NCBI GenBank assembly: GCA_947072805.1
Contig: CAMTJK010000040.1
Coordinates: 1-15,852 of the forward strand
Direction: 5' to 3'
Length of the DNA stretch: 15,852 bases
Origin: an uncultured Prevotella sp.
GTDB taxonomy: Bacteria; Bacteroidota; Bacteroidia; Bacteroidales; Bacteroidaceae
Each line of letters opens with the position of its first letter. Position 1 is the stretch's first letter. The translations under genes and the position numbers were made by a program. Of the stretch, positions 1 to 7,066 are shown in pieces. The notes under the pieces were generated by a model. That model was not told the DNA's origin. It saw nothing but the letters and a program-made list of their open reading frames with translations, and did not search any database.

Positions 1-37
1 TTGGGTGCCGATTAACACACGTTAAAGTAAAGATTTT

Positions 38-1207
38 TCAAAGATTTAACATTTCTTTCCATTCGCTGGTAATGCCTGCAATTTCGAAGCGTTTTGCCCT
101 TGCCATGGCTTCAGCCGATAGCCTTTTGTGGTTGATGGTGGTGGCATCCTCCAGCCGTGCTGCCAGCGAAATGATGTCGCCGTTGGCAAAGTACATTCCG
201 AAATCACCCAATACCTCTCTGCTTGAGGACAGGTCGGACGAGACTATGGGCAATCCGTGAGCCATAGCTTCCACCAATACCAGTCCGAAGCCCTCCCATC
301 GAGAGCTAAGCACGAAGACGGATGCACGCGAATAATACATCTGTATGTCCTTTGTAAATGGGTGCAGCGTTATTCTCTGCTCCAGACCATACTTCCGGAT
401 GAGGCTCCGGTACATCTCTTCTTCAGGACCTTCACCCACAATGTCAAGGCACCATGTGTTGTTCTCCTTGGCAAAGATATGGAATGCTTCTATGAGCAGG
501 TCGAAACCCTTATGTCTTGGCGAGAATCTTCCCACGGCAAGAAAGCGCTTGCTGCTGCCGTCTGACGGAAGTCCCGGCTTCAGTGTCAGCGGATTGTGAA
601 TTATGGTGCATACCTCTTGTGTGTTGGGCGAGTAGCATTTCCTGTCGCAGTCACACAGCAGAACCACTTTGTCGAGTCTCCTGTACTGGTGTTCGTAGTG
701 ACTTATGAGTTCCGGTCCGGCATAGGGAGAACCGTTAGAGAACATCGCCCTGTACGAGTTGTGAATCCATCCGTAGGCCTTCATACCGGTAAGACGTCGG
801 CGGATGGTGGCAAGACGTACGGCAAGCGGGCCGTGAACACCTATCACGGCATCGTATTTTCCGGCGTTCAGTTCGTCGGCAAGAGCTTTGCGCAACGGAG
901 ACGGAAACGAACTAAGAGCGTAAAGGTGTGATGTCAGGGCATTGTGTGGCAGAACTTTGCGGTAAAGAAAACTGTATATTCTGTTAATATTGCGCTTTAC
1001 TCTGCCGAGCTTAGGGTAGTGGAAAAAGCGGAAACAGATGTTTTGCTCGTCAAGACCGTACATGGAAGTGTCTTTGTCTTCAGGATTTTCCAGTGTGACA
1101 ACTGTCACTTCGCAGTATCGCGACAGCTCTTTGGCTATCACGGCAGTGACCCTTTGCACTCCGCCGAAAGAGAATATGGAGTCTACGAGAAAACATATCC
1201 GTTTCAT
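38..1207 (-). CDS. Glycosyltransferase family 4 (GT-B fold)
   Basis: Predicted cytoplasmic retaining glycosyltransferase of 389 residues, the usual length for family 4, which would move a sugar from a nucleotide donor onto the growing lipid-linked repeat unit. The N-terminal half opens with the acceptor-side pattern FLVDSIFSFGGVQRV (residues 6-20), where the GGVQR loop is typical. The C-terminal half has the donor-domain strand LAVGRFSPRHKGFDLLIEAF (223-242), VGEGPE (257-262) and the EX7E pair E305 and E313 in WEGFGLVLVEAM. The ATG at 1207 gives a normal N terminus. It lies apart from the main operon, with its own promoter only a few bases upstream, and is divergent from the plus-strand glycosyltransferase at 1333. 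The 37 bases after its stop hold nothing I can name. Donor and acceptor cannot be told from sequence. Confidence 0.93.
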   Translation of the reverse strand: MKRICFLVDSIFSFGGVQRVTAVIAKELSRYCEVTVVTLENPEDKDTSMYGLDEQNICFRFFHYPKLGRVKRNINRIYSFLYRKVLPHNALTSHLYALSSFPSPLRKALADELNAGKYDAVIGVHGPLAVRLATIRRRLTGMKAYGWIHNSYRAMFSNGSPYAGPELISHYEHQYRRLDKVVLLCDCDRKCYSPNTQEVCTIIHNPLTLKPGLPSDGSSKRFLAVGRFSPRHKGFDLLIEAFHIFAKENNTWCLDIVGEGPEEEMYRSLIRKYGLEQRITLHPFTKDIQMYYSRASVFVLSSRWEGFGLVLVEAMAHGLPIVSSDLSSSREVLGDFGMYFANGDIISLAARLEDATTINHKRLSAEAMARAKRFEIAGITSEWKEMLNL

Positions 1208-1215
1208 ACCAGGTA

Positions 1216-1247
1216 CAAAAATACGACAAAAGGTTGATTATCACAAA
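1216..1247 (-). promoter_or_regulatory. Bacteroidota-type promoter for the GT4 gene at 38-1207
   Basis: Read on the minus strand, a TTTG (1247-1244) is followed after 20 bases by TATTTTTG (1223-1216), matching the Bacteroidota primary-sigma pattern of TTTG, 19-21 bases, TAnnTTTG. The -7 box ends nine bases before the ATG at 1207, so the transcript would start within a few bases of the start codon. It interleaves with the plus-strand promoter at 1234-1264. Confidence 0.55.
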
Positions 1248-1264
1248 TCTTTTACGTATATTTG
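1234..1264 (+). promoter_or_regulatory. Bacteroidota-type promoter for the GT2 gene at 1333-2184
   Basis: TTG at 1234-1236 is followed after 20 bases by TATATTTG at 1257-1264, a full match to the TAnnTTTG box with the expected spacing. It would give a leader of roughly 60 bases before the ATG at 1333. Its -33 region lies inside the opposing promoter, so the two probably cannot be occupied at the same time. Confidence 0.6.
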
Positions 1265-1332
1265 TACCATATTACTAATACGATTCCAGCTGGGAGTGTA
1301 TACATCTTATAAATAAAAAGCAACCGGTTCCT

Positions 1333-2184
1333 ATGGCATGGTATGATAAATATCTTTCCATCTACGGAAAGCCCTTTGCCGATGTGCCTGACAACATTAT
1401 CAACGAAACGCGTCAGCGCCTCGCTGCATTGCAGAGCGACGAGCCTCTGATCTCCATCGTGGTGATAGCCTACAACGAAGAGACGCATCTGCAGGCATGT
1501 CTTTGGGCAATTAGCGAAATGGATTGTAGCTTTCCGGTGGAGATAATAGGAGTAGACAACGACTCGAAAGACCGTACGGCAGAAGTGTTCAAGGCATCTG
1601 GCATACCTTATTATACAGAATATGAACACAGTTGCGGCTATGCCAGACGCTGTGGCTTGCAGCATGCCAAAGGTCGCTTGTATTTCGATGTGGATTCAGA
1701 CACGCTCTATCCTCCGCAATACTACGAAATAATGACAAGGCGACTTATGAAGCCAGGCGTGGTGGGCGTGTCGTCGTTGTGGAGCTATTTTCCCGATGCC
1801 ACACACTCAAGACTTTCTCTCGCGCTGTTTGAACTCTGCCGCGATATGTTTCTCTACGTGCAGCATTTCAAGCGTCCGGAACTAAGCGTGCGCGGACTTG
1901 TCTTTGCCTATCATGCCGAATACGGGCGCAAGGTGGGCTACCGCGTGGATATCATCCGCGGCGAGGACGGCTCAATGGCACTCGGATTGAAGAAGTACGG
2001 CAGGATAGCGTTTGTATATTCCCGTAAGGCACGTGCTGTGACAGGCTACGGCACGCTCAATGAAGAGAGTATTCTGAAGAGCTTGATAAAGAGAATAAGA
2101 ATACAGGGAAAAGGCATACTTCGAATCTTTACGAAGAAAGACCATTACGAAGACAGCGAAGACAATCTCGTAAAGAACAGATAA
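1333..2184 (+). CDS. Glycosyltransferase family 2 (GT-A fold)
   Basis: Predicted cytoplasmic inverting glycosyltransferase of 283 residues. The nucleotide-binding start SIVVIAYNEETHLQACL (41-57) is the classic family-2 opening. IIGVDNDSKDRT (71-82) follows, then the metal-binding DVDSD (119-123), and GEDGSMAL (210-217) supplies the likely catalytic-base region. There are no membrane segments, and the C terminus is basic then acidic. It is the only plus-strand gene I support here: divergent from the GT4 at 38-1207 and convergent with the flippase gene, 53 bases away. That placement suggests a gene added to, or moved within, the locus and separately controlled. Substrate unknown. The start ATG at 1333 lies about 60 bases after the expected transcription start. 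Confidence 0.92.
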   Translation: MAWYDKYLSIYGKPFADVPDNIINETRQRLAALQSDEPLISIVVIAYNEETHLQACLWAISEMDCSFPVEIIGVDNDSKDRTAEVFKASGIPYYTEYEHSCGYARRCGLQHAKGRLYFDVDSDTLYPPQYYEIMTRRLMKPGVVGVSSLWSYFPDATHSRLSLALFELCRDMFLYVQHFKRPELSVRGLVFAYHAEYGRKVGYRVDIIRGEDGSMALGLKKYGRIAFVYSRKARAVTGYGTLNEESILKSLIKRIRIQGKGILRIFTKKDHYEDSEDNLVKNR

Positions 2185-2198
2185 TCAACGACACCATA

Positions 2199-2217
2199 CA
2201 TCATCCGCAGGATAATG
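2199..2217. other. Small hairpin in the convergent gap
   Basis: CATCATCC and GGATAATG around a GCA loop can pair at seven of eight positions. It sits between the stop of the plus-strand GT2 and the stop of the minus-strand flippase. Neither side has a run of T, so it is a poor intrinsic terminator. It may only slow transcription or protect transcript ends. Confidence 0.3.
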
Positions 2218-2237
2218 CAGTACATCAGGCATTGACC

Positions 2238-3791
2238 TTACAGGCGTATTGTCCTTTTCAGAAGGTTGTATACGGCAGGTTTTCTTGCCACAAAATATTT
2301 CAGACCGTCGGTAGCGTACAGCATTGCGAGAAAGTAGCATGCCATTAGCGGCAGGAAGGTGACAACACTGTAGCCGATGAGTGTGAGAAATGAATCGACG
2401 CGGACATCTATTACATATATTTTAAGCATGACTGCCGCTGCAAGAAACACAATGAATGTGAGGTAATAGCGCGCCATGCCCTTCCAGTAGACAGACACCG
2501 GCTGATGAAGTCCGTGCCTGAAAAGGAAATACGGTTTCCAGAACAGTGCAATGAAAAACACGCTTGCTATTTTACCCAGTAATATTCCGGCAATGCCGAT
2601 GAAAGGAGCAAGGCACAAAGTCACGCAAATATTGAGGGCGAGCTCCGTCCAGGCAGCCCATACGTCGGAAAAGAGTCCGCTGGCACTGATATACATCTCT
2701 ACAACACCACGCGAAAGCATGATGAAAATGTTGAAGATGAGAAGGCAGATGATGATGTCGTCAAGACGGTAACGTTCGCCGAGCCAGCAACCTATGAATG
2801 GTTGGATGAACATGAGGAATGAGAACACCACTATTCCGACTAAGATGAAACGGATGGCGGTGAGTTCCCAAAACACCTTCATCGTATTTTTGTCGTTGCC
2901 TTCCGCTATCAGATTGCCGACGCCTGCATTCATGCCATCGGAAAGGATGTTTACAAGATATACTATCTTGTTCACGATAATCATGTAATTGTCGTAGAAG
3001 GCAACCATCTTCAGCGACACAAAGGCAAAGACAAGTATTTGGTCGCTGCGGTAGAGGATAAAGTCCTTTATCTTCTGTATGAATATCTGTCGCGTCTTGC
3101 GTAGTATCTCGGGATATTCCTTCAGCAGAAGTCTGCCTCTCTTCATGTCTGTCTTGAGCCAGGGGTATGACTTTCTGATGCGCCAGTTGAACAGGATGCA
3201 TCCGATGACGGTGAAGACAAAGCCCACAATCACCCACAGATAGACATTCCTGTAATATAAGGCGAGGAGAATCTGCACAAGACTCTGCACGATGGCAATG
3301 CTTTGGAAGTATGAGTTTACGATGTATTGTTTCTGGTTGGCACTTACAAGCAGTTGCTTGTAGTTGATGATATACCCTGTCATGGCAGAGGCGAGGAAGG
3401 CGTAGAAGGCGAAATAGACGATGGAAAGCTCTACGGGTTTGCCGGAAAAAATCAGCGGAAAGAACAAGCTGACCACCAGCCCGCCGCCACCGATTATGAA
3501 ACCTATTGTGCGATATAGCCAGGCAAGCATCGACATTATGTCGTTAAGCTTGTCATGGTTGTCTTCCTGTAACGGTTTGTAAAGGAAGAATGTGATGCTC
3601 GTGCCTATGCCCAGCTCGGCAACATTGAGAAAACTCAGTATATTGTAGAGTGTACCGGTAAGACCGATGAATTCGTCGCCAAGGCAATCGAGAAAGACCT
3701 TGCGCGAGAAGAAAGCCAAAAAGAGTGAGAGGAAATAGAAAACTATTCCCACTTTTATATTCATGATGCTTCTGTGTACCCGTTCTCCCAT
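2238..3791 (-). CDS. wzx: Polysaccharide flippase (Wzx, MOP superfamily)
   Basis: Predicted inner-membrane protein of 517 residues that would flip the finished undecaprenyl-diphosphate-linked repeat unit to the periplasmic face. Most of the chain is hydrophobic, with about a dozen or more membrane segments separated by short basic loops such as NWRIRKSYPWLKTDMKRGR. The N terminus has the family signature FFSRKVFLDCLGDEFIGLTG and then a LNVAELGIGTSITFFLYKPL stretch, as in Wzx proteins of this group. The length is normal. The ATG at 3791 is the longest choice; the methionine at residue 10 (3764), immediately before the first membrane segment, is also plausible. It is the last gene of the minus-strand operon, 30 bases after the GT11-like gene. 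Together with the Wzy at 9104-10630 it marks this as a Wzx/Wzy-dependent pathway rather than an ABC-transporter one. Confidence 0.9.
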   Translation of the reverse strand: MGERVHRSIMNIKVGIVFYFLSLFLAFFSRKVFLDCLGDEFIGLTGTLYNILSFLNVAELGIGTSITFFLYKPLQEDNHDKLNDIMSMLAWLYRTIGFIIGGGGLVVSLFFPLIFSGKPVELSIVYFAFYAFLASAMTGYIINYKQLLVSANQKQYIVNSYFQSIAIVQSLVQILLALYYRNVYLWVIVGFVFTVIGCILFNWRIRKSYPWLKTDMKRGRLLLKEYPEILRKTRQIFIQKIKDFILYRSDQILVFAFVSLKMVAFYDNYMIIVNKIVYLVNILSDGMNAGVGNLIAEGNDKNTMKVFWELTAIRFILVGIVVFSFLMFIQPFIGCWLGERYRLDDIIICLLIFNIFIMLSRGVVEMYISASGLFSDVWAAWTELALNICVTLCLAPFIGIAGILLGKIASVFFIALFWKPYFLFRHGLHQPVSVYWKGMARYYLTFIVFLAAAVMLKIYVIDVRVDSFLTLIGYSVVTFLPLMACYFLAMLYATDGLKYFVARKPAVYNLLKRTIRL

Positions 3792-3821
3792 AGGTTGTGG
3801 CTTTTTAGTGTTCTTTTCTTT

Positions 3822-4658
3822 TTACCAGTCGGCGATTTCCTTGCCGTTGGCAAAATGGAAGAAATCGACAATCGGAGAAAAGTCGTTTAGTTGGAATTTC
3901 TGGTCGGCGGTCTCGATGAAACAGAGAGGAACGTTGCCAATGAATGAGGCCCACCGGCTGAAGGTGCTTATCGGTCCGGCTATATAGTGGCAGCAAGAGA
4001 GTGTGTGAAGGTCGAGAATGTCTCCCTGAGGCTCATTGTCGAAGCGGTAGCAGTCGCAACCTTCAAATATTTTAGTATCAATCCGCTCATTGGAACTGAT
4101 GAAGAAAGCAACCTTTTCATTAGGAAAGAGGTCTCTGATGCGGCACATCATACGGTGATAATCCTCCAGCGAGTAGAAAAAACGCCCGCTGTGCCATGTG
4201 GCATAATCACCGCGGCGTATATGTATACCTATAAGTACAGTATGTGCAGATAGAATCTGCGACAGGAGGCTGTCTGTACGTGATGTTATGTGCTCTGCGG
4301 GGCGGAAAATCTGTTGCAGTTGAGGCTTCGTTTGTTTCAGATAGCGAGTGTCCGTACGCGTATGCCATCCCTTGGTGAAGCCCAGCAGACGGAATATTCT
4401 GTCCATTCTTTTGCTATGGGTAGCCTTCCATGTCAGTCCTTTGTAGTTGTTCCATCCGTTGCCGCGGTTGAGATACCATGGGTGATAGAGCGGATAAAAT
4501 ATGAATGGACAGCGTAGAAGATGTGGAAAGCACTCAATTGTCCAATCGTAGAAAAGAATCGTCATCTTACGATGTTCCGCAATGCACCGTGCTACAGTAG
4601 CTACGTAGGTCCATAGTCGGTTGCATGTTTGTCCGGGGGCGTCGCAGATTATTCTCAT
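3822..4658 (-). CDS. GT11-like (fucosyltransferase-type) glycosyltransferase
   Basis: Protein of 278 residues, close to the usual bacterial GT11 length. The diagnostic motif HIRRGDY (146-152) matches the GDP-fucose-binding H-x-R-R-G-D-Y of alpha-1,2-fucosyltransferases. A second block, HYIAGPISTFSRWASFIGN (224-242), corresponds to the conserved region near the C terminus that normally reads N/S-S-T-F-S-W-W. The N-terminal PGQTCNRLWTYV (8-19) replaces the common GGLGNQMFQYA-like loop. The fold and a fucosyltransferase-like role are therefore well supported, but the N-terminal loop and the substitution of the first tryptophan (R235) set it apart, so the donor might not be GDP-fucose. No GDP-fucose synthesis genes are in the window. 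It is followed by the flippase and preceded 29 bases upstream by a GT4 gene in the same operon. Confidence 0.8.
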   Translation of the reverse strand: MRIICDAPGQTCNRLWTYVATVARCIAEHRKMTILFYDWTIECFPHLLRCPFIFYPLYHPWYLNRGNGWNNYKGLTWKATHSKRMDRIFRLLGFTKGWHTRTDTRYLKQTKPQLQQIFRPAEHITSRTDSLLSQILSAHTVLIGIHIRRGDYATWHSGRFFYSLEDYHRMMCRIRDLFPNEKVAFFISSNERIDTKIFEGCDCYRFDNEPQGDILDLHTLSCCHYIAGPISTFSRWASFIGNVPLCFIETADQKFQLNDFSPIVDFFHFANGKEIADW

Positions 4659-4687
4659 ATTATAATAATGTATATTTGTGTTGATAT

Positions 4688-5887
4688 TTATCTTTGGTCA
4701 TTCCAATGTGCTATGGTATCGCTCATTTCCTTGGCAAAGCGCCGTCTGTCGTAATAGGCTATTCCCCTCTGTGCAGCCCGGACATATTCCTGACGCAGTT
4801 CGGGATGATGATAGAGTTGCAGAATGCTCGCTTTCATGTTGCTTATGAAGTGCATGTCCACCTTGAGAGCTATTCCTCCGTTGTTTATTATCTCCGGAAT
4901 ACCGCCACAGCGTGTAGTGATGACAGGCAAACCGGCAGCCAGTGCCTCCGGAATGACCAGTCCGCTTGGCTCTTCCCAGATGCTCGGCACAATGGCTACA
5001 TCAGAGATATGAAGATATTGGGGCAACAGTGTGTAGGGCACATATCCGGTGACAACCAGACTGTCTGCCAAACGGTGTAGCAGAGGCTGGAGAGAGCTGA
5101 TGAAAGGAGTGGCTTTCATGTTGGCTCCATAAAATGCGCTGCCAATGAGAAGAAGCTTAATCTTTGGATGGTCATCTTTGAGCAGGAGCATGGTTTCCAG
5201 AAGTTCTTTCACCCCCTTTTCGGGGATAAGCCGTCCGGTGAAGACCACGACGAAATCGTCTTCCTCAATGTTCAGAGATGTTCTGCTTACAGACGGATTC
5301 TTCACCTTTGTGCAGAAGTGCTTGGTATCAATTCCGTTGTAGACGGTCTTTATATATTCGCCCGTTCCCGTGGCAGTCTTCACTCTGTCGGCTATGAAGT
5401 TGGACACGCAGATGAAGCGGTCTGTGCTTTTCACTATTTCCTGACACTGTGGTGTAGATGCGTTGAGCAAATCGTTGTGAAGATGCGACACTATAAGAGC
5501 GTCGGTTACTTTACGCAGTTCGATGGCGAATGCCGGACGATTCTCTATCAGCACCACATCATAGTGCTCTCTTGCAATCTGTTTAAGTGTCCATCGTAAA
5601 TAGTAGGTGATGCGGTAGTCATAGTAGCCTGCAGGACAAAAACATTTGGAAAGTCGTCTTTTTAACTGTGAAAGGAACGAAGAAGTGTCCAAAAAGCGAT
5701 ACCTGACGAATGGATTGGTGCTTACCGACAACTTTGCACGCTGCTTGCTGTCTATGCTGAATACGGTCACGTCGTGGTGAGCTTCCTCTTCATTATACTG
5801 CAGGAAGAAGTCCACCAGTTTTTCTACGGCACCGCCTTCTACAGAAGGAACCGGCATGATGCCCGATGTAAGCACAGCTATTTTCAT
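4688..5887 (-). CDS. Glycosyltransferase family 4 (GT-B fold)
   Basis: Predicted cytoplasmic retaining glycosyltransferase of 399 residues. The N-terminal domain starts MKIAVLTSGIMPVPSVEGGA, with the glycine-rich acceptor loop at 14-21, and has SHLHNDL (134-140). The link CVSNFIADRV (160-169) and YNGID (183-187) lead into the donor domain with FTGRLIPEKGVKELLETM (216-233) and the EX7E pair E306 and E314 in EEPSGLVIPEALAAG. GGIPEI (328-333) is the usual nucleotide-sugar contact region. It overlaps the upstream GT2 gene by four bases (ATGA), so the two are probably translationally coupled. Sequence alone does not give the sugar or linkage. Confidence 0.94.
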   Translation of the reverse strand: MKIAVLTSGIMPVPSVEGGAVEKLVDFFLQYNEEEAHHDVTVFSIDSKQRAKLSVSTNPFVRYRFLDTSSFLSQLKRRLSKCFCPAGYYDYRITYYLRWTLKQIAREHYDVVLIENRPAFAIELRKVTDALIVSHLHNDLLNASTPQCQEIVKSTDRFICVSNFIADRVKTATGTGEYIKTVYNGIDTKHFCTKVKNPSVSRTSLNIEEDDFVVVFTGRLIPEKGVKELLETMLLLKDDHPKIKLLLIGSAFYGANMKATPFISSLQPLLHRLADSLVVTGYVPYTLLPQYLHISDVAIVPSIWEEPSGLVIPEALAAGLPVITTRCGGIPEIINNGGIALKVDMHFISNMKASILQLYHHPELRQEYVRAAQRGIAYYDRRRFAKEMSDTIAHWNDQR

Positions 5888-7056
5888 TTGTCGTGTGTGG
5901 TATGTATGAAATCTTTGCTGCTCTTGTCAATCCGTTTTATGTTGTTCAGCATTTTCAACACAAGACGTGGCAAGGCTGTTATGCGGCTGAATATTGAGCG
6001 TGTGCGCATGGCAGATGGTATGGCAAGGAACATGGCAAGACACAGCAGGGCAAAAAGAATCCACCATTTTGCACACCATACGGTGGCAACGGCAAACATT
6101 ATGACTGCCATTACAGCCGTACCAAGAAGAAGAATAGAGCGGGGCAGGAGCATCTGCTGTATGGTCTTGTCTACAAAGTCGATGTTTCCTGCGGCTATCT
6201 GTTTCGGCGCCTTGGGCAGCATTGACAGCAAACAGCTTATCTGCGCAGACATCCATCTGAGGCGCTGGCTTTGGAAGTTCTCTTCATTGCTTACCTTTTC
6301 GTCGAACACGTGAATGTGTCCTTCATATCTTATAAAGATGCGTTGCTGCAAAAGAAGGGCTTCAAGTTCACGGTCTTCTCCTGCCGTAGACAGGTGATTG
6401 ACATTGTTGCGGAACCATGCGAAGGCAAAACACATTCCAGAGCCAATGAGAGCCGATGATAATCCGATGCGGTTGTGGGCTTTGCGGAACACGGTGTTGT
6501 TTATTTCTTCGCTGACACTGTCGAGCATGGCAATGCTGTTTTCTGCGTTTTTGGCGCAACGGTGGCACTGAATGGCTTGATAGCCTCGCCGGCATGAGTT
6601 GTCGAGACGCTGCAGGAAGTCGGTATGCACGATGTTGTCGGCATCGAGAATTACCACGTAATCGTATACCTTTTCCGTGTGAGACATTGCAAATTGCAAG
6701 GCCTTGGCTTTGGAACTCTTCTTGAATACCGGTTGCAAAACCTTGACAGGCAATCTGTTTAGCTTCTCGTTCGTCTCGTCGGTCATGTGGTCGGAAATGA
6801 CGGTAATGTCAAACTTGTCAGCAGGATAGTCCTGTTTCAGAAAATTCTCAATAGAATTTATTATGACCCTATCTTCGCCATAAGCGGGAAACAGAACGAG
6901 GAAGGAGAAGCGTGCCTCGTTGGTTTTTTCTGTTTCGGAGGAACTGCGGCGTGAAGGCAAAAGGCTTGCCAAGGCAAAGAACAATACATAAAAAACAGAC
7001 CCTGCCATGAATATCCAGAGTATGATTTCTATTATATGTATTGTTGTCCAAAGCAT
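5884..7056 (-). CDS. Membrane-associated family 2 glycosyltransferase with QxxRW motif
   Basis: Protein of 390 residues: one N-terminal membrane segment (about 6-32), a cytoplasmic GT-A domain, and two membrane segments near the C terminus (about 302-325 and 329-348). Catalytic motifs of the processive or polymerising family-2 group are all present: DxD as DAD (138-140) in VVILDADNIV, the GED base motif (226-228), and QRLRW (264-268), which fits QxxRW. It is paralogous to the next upstream gene (7067-8227), with shared blocks such as VISDH, SSKAKALQFA/SSTKAKSLQLA and EEINN. The membrane topology is like that of hyaluronan or poly-N-acetylglucosamine synthases, but the protein may add a single sugar. 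It lies 10 bases after its paralogue and overlaps the GT4 gene downstream by four bases. Confidence 0.92.
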   Translation of the reverse strand: MLWTTIHIIEIILWIFMAGSVFYVLFFALASLLPSRRSSSETEKTNEARFSFLVLFPAYGEDRVIINSIENFLKQDYPADKFDITVISDHMTDETNEKLNRLPVKVLQPVFKKSSKAKALQFAMSHTEKVYDYVVILDADNIVHTDFLQRLDNSCRRGYQAIQCHRCAKNAENSIAMLDSVSEEINNTVFRKAHNRIGLSSALIGSGMCFAFAWFRNNVNHLSTAGEDRELEALLLQQRIFIRYEGHIHVFDEKVSNEENFQSQRLRWMSAQISCLLSMLPKAPKQIAAGNIDFVDKTIQQMLLPRSILLLGTAVMAVIMFAVATVWCAKWWILFALLCLAMFLAIPSAMRTRSIFSRITALPRLVLKMLNNIKRIDKSSKDFIHTTHDK

Positions 7057-7066
7057 ATCTTTTGTG

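Larger units (their letters stand above)
1212..1268. repeat. Inverted repeat spanning both divergent promoters
   Basis: The left arm GGTACAAAAATACG (1212-1225) and the reverse complement of the right arm, GGTACAAATATACG (1268-1255), agree at 13 of 14 positions. Each arm contains one -7 box, plus GTACC on its start-site side. With a one-base gap the symmetry continues inward through an AAAAG stretch towards the -33 elements. The spacer between the 14-base arms is 29 bases. It may be an operator, a duplicated promoter, or both. Confidence 0.8.

Noticed and set aside
12..25. TTAAC/GTTAA hairpin after the GT4 gene as a terminator
   Set aside because: Five A/T-rich base pairs around four bases is weak, and no T run follows on the minus strand before the window edge.
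1212..1268. Invertible (phase-variable) promoter of the Bacteroides capsule type
   Set aside because: The arms are 14 bases with only 29 bases between them, both orientations would leave nearly the same promoters, and no invertase gene is seen in the window.
4671..4678. TATATTTG on the plus strand as an antisense promoter within the operon
   Set aside because: It matches TAnnTTTG but no TTG or TTTG lies 19-21 bases upstream, and no plus-strand gene follows.
5774..6313. Plus-strand open frame of 179 codons opposite two glycosyltransferase genes
   Set aside because: It spans the junction of two well-supported genes on the other strand and shows no motif.
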